Source of the DNA: Oenanthe sinensis
Taxonomy: Eukaryota; Streptophyta; Magnoliopsida; Apiales; Apiaceae
Assembly (NCBI GenBank): GCA_028671895.1
Contig: CM053809.1
Location: forward strand, 32,463,501 to 32,527,500
Direction: 5' to 3'
DNA length: 64,000 nt
The position numbers and the translations under genes were made by a program. Below, in pieces: positions 54,229-64,000 of this stretch. The notes beneath the pieces are model-generated. The model made no database searches. It was not told the origin of the DNA and worked only from the letters and a program-made list of their open reading frames with translations. Each line of letters starts with the position of its first letter. The first letter of the stretch is position 1.

Positions 54229-54352
54229 TGATGGTTTATATATTCAAGTTTGATATATATGAAAATATGATAGAGAGAGTGATTAGATGCAGAGATAGAG
54301 CGATGACTTTGGATATAGTTCAAGTACAAATAAGAGTTTAGTGTAGTCTGTG

Positions 54353-54360
54353 TATTTATA
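54353..54360 (-). promoter_or_regulatory. TATA box of the small gene
   Basis: TATAAATA on the minus strand, 125 bp upstream of the ATG at 54228. It implies a leader of about 95 nt containing CT-rich tracts. Confidence 0.6.
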
Positions 54361-56773
54361 CATATAGAAGCTAGTCTTCCTCTCTTTACCAACAATAATA
54401 TAATGATATGTTATTAGTGGTGATGGATTTATTAAATTATAAAAAATACAAATAAATTGTTATATAAATATATATAATGATATATATTGCGAGGCTGCAC
54501 TTAGTGATGGGGTCGATGACAGAATGTAATTATTACTATATTATATACATGCGAGAGCACTAGCATCACTTTTTCTTGGATTCATTTACCCACGTGATTA
54601 TACATATTCTTCTATATAAATACATAGACTTGTGAAATAATTGTACCTGTGACAAGTATAAAACAAGTATAAAAGGAAAATGAGATCCACTGAATTAAGA
54701 CTTATGGTTCAACCGCACTTGACTTGCAGCCATTATTAATGGATATGCCACTTTGAAATCGCTGTTGTGTTTCGATAAAGAGAGACAAAATTATGCACTT
54801 AAATATACACACTACTACACGAGTAATAGTCCCAGTAAGCACGTGAATGAAACCATAAAATTGGGTACTAAAATTTTAAATGAATTTAATTAGTTCAGTT
54901 TATATTTCAATCAAAATTTAGAACATTTAAATTTTAACATTTTTTGAACTCGAAAAATTTATTTTATAAGCAAAGGAAAATAGTACTAATATATTTGGAA
55001 TAGGAATATTAACAAGTTCTGTGTTCTGGTATTGTTCCTAAAGAGGCAGTGCCAAATATGCCCCAGCAGGATGAGTAAAATTGTATCGTTACTTTCCGAT
55101 TTATAGCTAACCTTGACTAGAAGATACTACCTTGACCTGCAAAGTGGTCTCGCCAATTCTGATTATGGGTTCACTAACAAACACAGTATGATTCCGATTA
55201 GACATTTATTCGTTGTTCAACTGATAGCCATCGTATGTAAAATATAGTAATTAATATTGGTTAATATCTTTCTACAATATTTATTATGTTATAAATTAAA
55301 AAAATTATATATTTTTTAATTTATAAGCAACTTTTAAGAAAAAAACACCTGATTGATTATATATCTACTTCTCGAGAGTTTCAGAGTTATTTATATATAT
55401 AATTGGCCTGTTTGGCTACACTTAAATTCTGGAAATAAACCCTTATTTTCAGAAAAAGTAGGGATGTATGTACTTTTTCTGAAAATAATTAACTTATTTT
55501 TTATTTTAAAGATAATATTTGATTTTAAAATTCTAAACCAAATATTTATTTTTAAAAAAATATGAAAATATGTAAAAAATAAAAATAAAATAAGTTACTT
55601 ATTTTAAATTTAAGAAATCTCAAACGACCACGATATAAGAGAGGATGTATGTATATTTGCAAGTTGCAACTAGATTTTAGTGTATATTACAAGGCTGCTA
55701 AATGCCAAGTTACAGTGATGTATATCAAATATAAATTGGATTGCTCCATTATTGTATATTACCAATGTGCATTGTACTCGCACTACCCATCTTTTTCTTT
55801 ACACACGTGTTGACTGTGGAAGAAAAATGTGAGCCTTGTAATGATGGTGTTTGACACCCATTAAATTATGAAAATAAGTTTTTATTTTTTAAAAAAGGTA
55901 GAGTAACGTGTATTTTTTTTCAAAAATAAGTTTCGTTTTTAGTTTGTTTTTGAGCAATAAGTATTTATTTTTTAAAAAAATAGATAAATATATATATTTT
56001 TAAAAATAAACACTTACTTTGCAAAAATAAGTTTAACCAAACCCGCCTAATAATAGTTGAAGGTGCGCACCCACCCAGCTTATCGCTTCATTATTGGAAA
56101 TACCACTTGGGAGCTTACGTGCCTATCGCAGAAATTAGCACGAGTATTCAAGACAATTTATCATTTAGATAAAAATAATACGGAGTAACTTTTTTTGGTC
56201 CTAATTCGGGGCAGTATTAAAAAAATATTTATAAATATATGGTCACTTTAATATGATAAATTAATAATTATTCAAATTACAAATATGTTTAAGATAATTT
56301 AGCAAGATTTGATATTTCAGATAATTTAACCACCGTTTGTTTACAAATATGTTTAAGATAAAAATAAGTACTTTATAAGTTGAAAAAAAAATACATTTTT
56401 CAACTTATAAATAACTTATAAAAAATCTCAAACGGGGTCTTAGTAAGATTTGATATCAAGGTTGTTTTTACTCTTGAAATTCAAATTTTGTATTCGTTCG
56501 TTTGTTGTAAAAAAACAGAGGTAATATTAACGTTGATCAAAGCCGAAAATTTGTAACATGGACAAAACGTGAATAAACTGTTACTTTTATTGCATATACC
56601 GTCTCCTTCAGACTAAGTTTATCGATTCTTATACACATATAGATCTATATATAATATAGTCGAGCACTCCTACAAATTTAAGCTTGCAAGCTCGATCATC
56701 AGGGTAAACTGCCACAGAAGCTACGGAAATAATATATGCATAAATGTGGTTATACAAGTGTCTGTCTTCCTTG
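54361..56773. other. Intergenic DNA between the small gene and the polygalacturonase gene
   Basis: No gene seen. It contains a dispersed AT-rich repeat (55404-55632) and further TTATTTT(C/T)AAAAATAAG-type fragments at 55865-56030 and 56330-56435. The right end should include the polygalacturonase 3' UTR. Confidence 0.45.
55404..55632 (-). repeat. Dispersed AT-rich repeat, copy 2 (other copy at 1281-1492)
   Basis: Reverse-complement relative to copy 1. Read on the minus strand it contains CTTAAATTTAAAATAAG, then a TTTTAAAATCAAATATTAT block, then TTTTCAGAAAAAGTACATAC, in the same order as copy 1. No coding capacity. Confidence 0.45.
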
Positions 56774-59700
56774 TTATAAACAGCTGCTGGTCTCAGCGGA
56801 AGCAACCAATTTTCCTCCAACATTAGTGCATACTGCTTCAACAGGTTTGTTTTTGTAAGTGAGTTTCACATCCTCCATCCTTATCCCATTGCACGGATAC
56901 GCCTTACTGCAAACTAGTCTAACTCCTACTTCTGTTGCTGATGTTCCGTGAATATCTTCATATGTCACACCACTTATCTTTATATCCGACACCTTGAAGA
57001 AAAACAGGAATGAGTTTACGAATATCAGAAATCCAGCGGATATGAATTAAATTAATGTCGAACACCTTTGAAACTAGTAATGTACTCACTTCAACAGGCC
57101 TTGGTAAAATTCAGTAAACTATACCTGATGCGGGCAATTTTTTCCGCCTGGGCAGTAATTCTGGTCAATAATAACAGGATTTTGGACATTGGCCATTTGT
57201 ATGTGCTGGAACAGAACTCCCTTGACAAAGCCATTGCTAGGCCTAGCCCATGTTTTGATTCTCACACCATTTTCAGTCCCGGTAAATGTAACCGATTTAA
57301 CTGTCACATTCTGAACCCCAGGCTCTTGCAATTCCCAGCCTAAACTTCCAATACTGATTCAAACATAAAACCATTAATTCCATGAAAATCTTAAAAACAT
57401 ATTATTTCCAATAATATATATTAATAAATGCCTTAACCATGCAGCAGATAATTAATCAATTATTATTTATATTAATTTGATACCTGATTCCGTGACCAGG
57501 GCCGCAAGCTATGTTTTCGATCCACAGATTGGAGTTTCCAGGGCCAATTGAGATACAATCATCCCCTGTGCTAATATGGGAGTTCAAGACGGTGACTCCA
57601 GATGATGATTGCAGATGAATTCCATCTGTGTTGGGGCTGTTTCCTGATGCCGAAACTCTCATACCTTTCAAGTTCACGTTGTGACAACCATCTATCGCTA
57701 TATGAAACATCTGACTGTTTAACGATGCTAGCCCACTGATACTGATCTTGTTGGAATTGTAAAAGGCTAATGTCTGTTATGAGAAAACAAGGTGATCAGC
57801 CAAGCAATCTTTAGTTACAACCTTACAGTTACTATGCTTCTTAGTATTGAATCAATCGATAACAATTTTGTTTAAAAACATTGAAGAACTTGTTCTTAAA
57901 TTCAATTAAAATTTAAAATCTCAAAAGACAAGCCAAATATATATGCGTATTGATCTTAATGCAATACGTTTCAATTTTGCAGCAACCGCAAGTAAAATGG
58001 ATATTTTATTAATTATTATTAATGCCAAATTACTTTGAACTTTATATATATTTTATTTAATGTTTGCTTGTATTCTGGAGATATTTGAAAAGTTGTAATT
58101 ACTTTCAACGAAAGCAACAGTTTTACTGATATGAATTTTAAACCAAGGTCCATTATTTCTGCCGAATGGATATATAGCCTTGTAAAGAAACTAGATAACC
58201 AATCAAATGTAAATGATACAAGCATGTTAATTCAAAGATTTATTAAAAAAATAATATAATATCATATCCTATATTTACAAGTATTCCCCGTCAGGGGCGG
58301 ACCCAGGATTTTTTTTCTGCCCGGGCTGGAGCAAACTCAGCAAACCCATTCGCCTAGAGAAGTTTCACGCTGAAACTCATATAACTATACCCTTCTAGAA
58401 AGCTCATGCTGAAACTCAGATTACTATATATAGGAGTAACCTGGTGAGCTTAAATAGATGTTTTGAGTCTTTTGTTTCCACTTCTTTTCGATGTGGGAAT
58501 TACAGAAATATTGTTTCAAAATTTTTAACCCAAATGATATTTGTATGTCGTGAAATATATGTGTTACTATGAACATGTATATGTGCTCTTATATATTTCT
58601 TGGCTACACCAATGTTATCTTCATGAAGTCTTGGCTACGCCTATCTTTAAATTTTGGAAGGAGCCGTCAAAGAAGGCCTTATATCTCAAGTTTGGCGTGG
58701 AAGGAACTTTCTTTTAGTAACTGATTGAGTCTTTAGTTTCCACATCTTCTTGATGTGGGAAGTGTAAAAATATAGCTTTACAACATTCTGTTAAGGCTCA
58801 AACTAAATCTTCTACTAAAGTTGTATAATTAATGGATTCAACAATATTGATGGAGGCACCATAAGAGATAGCTTGGAAGTGCCATACCCATTAGAGTGGA
58901 GGCACCAAACACTCAATCTCATGAATTGCGACATCTTTCTTTAAATTTTAGAAAGAGCCTTATCAACTAAAGGTCCTATAATCTTTAGTTGGGGTTATAT
59001 AAAACTCCAACAAAAAATATATACTTGAATTCAAACACCCTATGTGTTTAAATAGCTGAAAGAGTCTTTTGTTCCTTGTTTCTAGTTTTGTCCGGTATAT
59101 AATGTTGCTAATAAGCTTTGTTGTATAAATTAAGGAGAAACAGAGATTATTTATATGTATGCATGAAATGATATAAAGCAGAACAAGTCAGTGAATCAGT
59201 TGTATGTAATACTAGAGTGAGTATGTACATTTGTACTTGGAGGCTTGGTCTTTTGGCTGTTTCTTTGCTTAATGAGTCATATGTACATTTTTATTTTGAA
59301 TGTGTGTGTATATATGTATATTAATTTTAATAAAAATCAATATTAATTACTGATATTATTGGTCAATATAAGTTATGAAAAATGCATTTAATACAAGTCA
59401 ATTATTAAAAATCAAAAGTACTACATTGTCAATATAATCAGAAGTACTACATTTTCAATTTAGTTCTGAGTTTTATAAAGCTAAAACAACTTCTTAAATT
59501 TACTGTTTGAGCAATATCTATATTATATTATTAAAACTGAAATATTAAAAAAATTATTATTAAAACTGAAATATTAAAAGTTTAGTAGTTCGTCATTATT
59601 CGATATTTGAATCGAATAGTTATTAAATATTAGACTTATTTTTAAATATTAATCTCGTAACTAAAATATATTTTTAAACAAAATTCATTATCCTTTTCGA

Positions 59701-60834
59701 CTCTAATCACCTAATAAAATACATCTCTAAATAAAAATCACAAATATTATTCTCTCCATATAAAAACAAAATTTATTTTTCTTTTTCCACGTTGACAAAA
59801 GCAGAGCAACAGTAGCATAGCAACAGCAGCATAGCAACAGTAGCATAGCAACAGCAGCAGAGCAACATCAAAAAAAAAAAAATTGTCAACAGCGTGTGAA
59901 TTGTGATGGACATACCGTACACGTATTAATATATATTGGGTTGGATTGCTTTTAAGATATGGGCTGTAGGATTAAGTTATATATATAAACAGGACTGATT
60001 ATATTTTTCACCAGGGCTGGACTTTAATTAAGTTTATATATTAAATGGGCTCAGAAATTTTGACCCGGGCTGGAGCCAACCTTAGCCCAGCCCAAGGTCC
60101 GCCCCTGTTCCCCGTGTAATATATATCAACTAATTGAATTTACTGTATCATGAACTCGTTTGTTGCAAAATTCTACCAACATATCTGAAATTTACTGTAT
60201 ACTCCAACTGATCTTGAGTTTTGTTAGCTAGGTTGACTATAATTCTAATAAAACTGAATGTTGGAACTGAAAATTCGTTCACACTGTAAACAAAACTTTC
60301 TTTTTGAGATATTAGTGTTAATGATGCAATTATATATGGAGGGAATATTAGTGTAACGTTTTTTAAGAAAAGATTAAAGTTTATATATACCGTTGCTCCT
60401 TCAGGACACTTGTTGCCAGAAGTTTTGCAAGCCCAAAGTGAAGTTCCTTGTCCATCTAAAGTCCCCCCGTAAATGGAAACACCAGTAACTCTCTCGAATT
60501 TTATCCAGCTCCCGGAGTTTCCCAGCACATTGTAATTCGATGGAGCTACTAACGTGCCATCTATACGTATAGTGATTGCACCATTTCTGCAATGTTCACC
60601 GTAAAAATAGGCATTCCTGAGCAAGTACCTCCCCGGTGGCACGTAGATGGTGGTAGGACTAGTTGTCGCACAAGCAGCTTCCCATGCGTTAAGGAAAGCT
60701 TTAGATGAATCAGACTGGCCTCCGGATTTGGCTCCAAAACGAATAATATCATATGTGATTGTTGCTGATGATATTGATGAGTTTAAGAGGAAACATACAA
60801 GTAGGAGATAAATGGAAGACATGATGTTATTCAA
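56774..60834 (-). CDS. Polygalacturonase (GH28 pectinase)
   Basis: Minus-strand exons: 60834-60391, 57773-57484, 57353-57125 and 56992-56774, giving 393 residues in one frame. Residues 1-23 are a signal peptide (IYLLLVCFLLNSSISSA), so the enzyme is secreted to the cell wall, where it cleaves alpha-1,4 galacturonosyl bonds of demethylated pectin. All four GH28 signatures are present: NTD at 196-198 (SPNTDGIHLQ), DD at 219-220 (STGDDCISIG), GHG at 241-243 (CGPGHGI) and RIK at 276-278 (GVRIKTW). The N-terminal FGAKSGGQSDSSKAF block and the C-terminal cysteines also fit. Whether it is endo- or exo-acting cannot be told. Met at 60822 is a possible alternative start. Intron 1 is 2.6 kb because of a hAT insertion. 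Confidence 0.94.
59515..59780 (+). mobile_element. Helitron-related fragment nested in the hAT element
   Basis: TCTATATTATATTATTAAAA, preceded by A, matches the 5' end of the Helitron at 48244-48583. Further in, AAAATACATCTCTAAATAAA and CACAAATATTAT resemble the interior of that element. No 3' hairpin or CTRR end was found, so it is truncated or the match is partial. Confidence 0.45.
59805..59860 (+). repeat. Minisatellite, 14-bp unit x 4
   Basis: Units AGCAACAGTAGCAT and AGCAACAGCAGCAT alternate four times, followed by AGCAAC and a poly-A tract. It lies inside the hAT element. Confidence 0.85.
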
Positions 60835-60903
60835 TGTTGATATGTTTGATGTAAGAATTGGAAGAGTTAGTAGATTGTGTAGAGTTTAAAACGGTTCGTG
60901 GAG

Positions 60904-60911
60904 TATTTATA
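60904..60911 (-). promoter_or_regulatory. TATA box of the polygalacturonase gene
   Basis: TATAAATA on the minus strand, 70 bp upstream of the ATG at 60834, which gives a leader of about 40 nt. Confidence 0.65.
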
Positions 60912-63900
60912 GGCTTTCTGTGATGTATTTTTGCAACAGTTGATTTCTAATTTTCCAAATTGAGATGACTGGCGAACCAAAACTCTCTTCCATGTAACTG
61001 TTCAACTTTTCGGCCGTCTAGTTAGTCCCAATATAGAAAAAGATTTCCGAATTGCTAAATACAGCCCTCTAAAATTATTTGTTCTATTTATAAAAAAAAA
61101 TAGAGTATTTGTTCTTAAAGCATATCCTTCCTAAACTTATAAATAGTCGATTTAAAAACCTTTTTACTATGATATTTAAGTTCTTCTTTTACAAAATTTA
61201 AATATAAATATTTATTTAAAATAATTCAAAAATTAGTTGTTGAAGCTATTTTTTAAATATATTTTAAAGTACATGCAAAATTAAAATAGACCGTATATTA
61301 ATTCGAAATGGAAGGGGTATTTTTTACTCATTAATGGATTATAAATTATACACACTCAAAATCAATGTGTATTATATTGGAGAACTTGTTCATATTTTAT
61401 ACATATAACTCAAGTATTTGAGCCAATTAATTAAGCTCCAACTTATTTAATTTTTACAGGGTTGAATTTGGATTTAGAATTTATAGCACAAATATTTTGG
61501 TGGAATTCAATAATGTAATCTCACTTTGATTCGAGTACATTTTTGATAATTTTTGTGGCATTACTTTATTTTTATACTTGTACACCCATAGCATGATATT
61601 TTCTACTCTTAATGTTCATTCATGTCATTAGTGGTAGAACCGGAAGTTTGAAATAATTTGAAATATTTTATTATAAATTTTAACTAAAATAAATTTACAC
61701 TGATTTTGAGGATACTTTAGTCTTGATTGGCCCAGTTCCGCTACTGCAGGTCAATATATATTCAATATTTTTTTTTTCATTAAGCGTAAGGATTCTCATT
61801 AATATCTGTTCATTATTAAATTAAATATAGGTGAGAATCAAACCGTTTTTTTCATGTTTTTCCCGGAGGTCTGGAGAAAGCTGCAATTAATAGAATTTCC
61901 CTAATCCTCCCTTGCCGAAAGGAAAAGCGTGAATTTTTTTTCCTTTCCACATGGACGGATCTTTGGACGACAAGGATAGCTCTACACTGAGCGACTCTCA
62001 ACTCATATTCAATATTATTACTTTTGATTCATGTAACTTAAACTTGATAATTTTTTTATTAAAATCGAGAAGTTCAAATTCCATAATCCAAACAACAGTT
62101 TAATTGATATTTTAATTAAAACATAAACTCTCATTTCTCCATAAATTCCCCCTCCTATGTCCATCCCTTCTGGCCGGTTACATCTGCCTTCTTCACAGTT
62201 TGGTTCACCAATTTGAAGCATTTGACTTTGCATCTCAAAGAAATCATGGATATATATGGTATAGACTTCTTATTTTGAAAGTTAAAAGAAGCTACTTCTG
62301 GTGAAATTAGTTATTTACTGTTAATTAGATTCATAATCACGTTGCATACATTGCAGTTTGCAGAAATACCAAGCAATGGAATTCACAAAACTGGTAAAAT
62401 TCATCCCATTCTATGCGTATCTCCCGGAAATTTCCTATTTATACATAGTTATTATTGACTAATAACCGGTACTCTCATCAACCACATATATTTTTCTATT
62501 TTGGTAAATAACCAGTACTCTCACCAATTGCATACATTTTCTGTCAATTTTAATTTTTTAAAATGTATTTAGTATATATAAACAAAATACAAGCTACTAG
62601 AACTTTTTTTTATACCCATGTTATATATAATTTTTCTTCGCACGTACATTGCTTGCATGCTATCAGGAAAAAACAAGAATCGCTGGAAACAAGGAAGCCC
62701 TTAAACAAGAAACGTGTATTCATGGCTATATGCTTGAGCTTTACGTACGTATCAAAATCAAATACCCTAAAATATGTTTAGAAAATTAAATAAGCCTCGC
62801 CATACTGTTCGTCTTGCATCGATCACGTGCATGTAAATAACTTTACGTGTGGAACACTAATAGCTACTCAACATTGATAATTATATGTTGATCTTGTAAC
62901 ATTCATCGTACCATATACTTAATACTTATCTAAATCATAATTACGATACAATGAAAGAATTTAATTAATTATGTATAAACACAAGCTAGGTTAATATCAA
63001 TATTCTACATTTACATACATATATGCCCTGAAATGGAATATTATAGATGAAAGTTAAAAGCCAGCATACCTAATTATAATATTCAATTCGCTTCCTCCTA
63101 TATTCGCTAAAACCTAGCTTAGCTTAACTTATATGGCAAGTTAATCTGCCCACAAATCCACAATAGTCAGTATTAAACTTTATTACACTACGTCTCTCTA
63201 TAATTATAAACTAAAATCATAAATGCAATATTACCTCTTTATTTCAATCCTTGTAAAATTGAAAGGTTAGAGTAAAAAATATTAGGGAAACATAATACTA
63301 AAAACAATTGATTTCACAAGAACTAAAGCAATGAGATACAATAAAATATTATCGAATAAAAGTGTTGTGTTACCTCTACGTCCCCCCTTATTTTTATATT
63401 TATCGACTATCGAATAGGAGTTTGGCAAAGATTACCAACACATGTTACTCGATCAGATTTAGCATAGTATATGTAAATACAAGTTTGTTGTACATTTTCA
63501 ATGGCAACACGTGAAACAAAAATTCTGAATTGGAAAATGATCATGCACGGATGCTCTGTTCGTGCCCAATAATATAGTAGTAGAGATTTTCAAACAATAA
63601 CGATAAATAAGGGTCCAATTGGCTCGCTTGAGCTAGGCCGTTTTACTTGCCTAAACAAAATTGTTCATAGTTTAAGTTATTTTGATGACATAAATATAAG
63701 ATTTTGTTATGTTCTTTTTTTATTTGAATAATATAATAATAAATAAACTAAATAATATTAATGTTATATGCAATGAGTATAGTATTTTTTTGTGAAGTCA
63801 AATTATTAATAAAAAATAAATCACATAATAATTACATATATACTTAAAGAGGTCTTTTTTTTTGACAAATAAAGAGGTCTTTTCAAACATATAGATTATA

Positions 63901-64000
63901 TACGATTTATTTCATTATCTTTATTTATTTTCAAAAGCTTTCCGCCCAATGCTGATTCTCCACGCTGTATTTCATTGATTTGCAGGTTATCGTTCTTGCT
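60912..64000. other. Polygalacturonase promoter and intergenic DNA to the window end
   Basis: No coding exon or structured repeat was recognised on either strand. The first kilobase is presumed promoter. The last bases contain TTTGCAG|GTTATCG, which could be a splice acceptor of a gene beyond the window, but this cannot be supported from so short a stretch. Confidence 0.45.

Larger units (their letters stand above)
58292..60107. mobile_element. hAT-type element (1816 bp) in intron 1 of the polygalacturonase gene
   Basis: The left end CAGGGGCGGACCCAGG and right end GGTCCGCCCCTG are inverted repeats. The 8 bp TTCCCCGT are present on both sides (58284-58291 and 60108-60115), the hAT target-duplication size. 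There is no transposase ORF. The interior contains two diverged copies of a GAGTCTT..GTTTCCAC..GATGTGGGAA block (58454-58500 and 58728-58765), a Helitron-like fragment and a minisatellite. A CCCGGGCTGGAGC motif occurs in the same orientation near both ends. Confidence 0.85.

Noticed and set aside
62018..62233. Short minus-strand open frame in the right-hand intergenic region
   Set aside because: No family resemblance, no promoter and AT-rich codon content typical of chance frames.
63970..64000. Splice acceptor TTTGCAG at the window end as the start of an exon
   Set aside because: Only about 15 bases follow, too little to support a gene.

Overview
The window is nuclear DNA from a flowering plant, most likely a eudicot. 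The genes are intron-rich with GT..AG introns, they belong to plant families (TBL, DAD1-like lipase, CHUP1/IPGA1-like, UBA2-type RNA-binding protein, GH28 polygalacturonase), and the long AT-rich intergenic stretches hold many transposable elements. An asterid is my guess only. There is no prokaryotic or organellar gene organisation.

Layout, left to right: the 5' end of a phospholipase A1-II gene (1-191, minus); a Stowaway-type MITE (2483-2733) and a solo LTR with an exact 5-bp target duplication (2808-3822); a CHUP1/IPGA1-like gene (4763-13961, plus) with a Ty1/Copia element in its fourth intron (7358-12698); a Lin0512-family chloroplast-protein locus with two lesions, probably a pseudogene (14355-16971, plus); a TBL/PMR5 cell-wall acetyltransferase gene (17844-21480, minus); about 10 kb of repeats and probable 3' UTR sequence with a 1.06-kb foldback element (29020-30081); a UBA2-type RNA-binding protein gene (31575-32750, minus); a complete 14-exon ATG7 autophagy gene (33249-37996, minus); a MULE-type MITE and a Helitron-like element; a bHLH gene (41308-46444, minus) whose only coding intron holds a decayed antisense Copia element (43074-45495); about 7.5 kb of AT-rich repeats including a short Helitron (48244-48583); a small single-exon gene (54028-54228, minus); and a polygalacturonase gene (56774-60834, minus) whose first intron holds a hAT element (58292-60107).

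The genes do not form one pathway. TBL and polygalacturonase both act on cell-wall polysaccharides, and ATG7 drives autophagy conjugation. The exon models were assembled by hand from splice sites, reading phase and family similarity. ATG7 (710 codons), TBL (365), polygalacturonase (393) and bHLH (257) close exactly in frame. CHUP1-like and Lin0512 do not.

The most unusual object is the Copia element at 7358-12698. It has lost almost all of its 5' LTR and the start of gag. In their place it carries a second copy, identical by translation and by eye, of a 1354-bp integrase-RT segment. One open frame therefore runs integrase(end)-RT-Gag-protease-integrase-RT-RNase H. The whole rearranged unit sits between perfect 5-bp target duplications, so it was probably rearranged as cDNA before it integrated.
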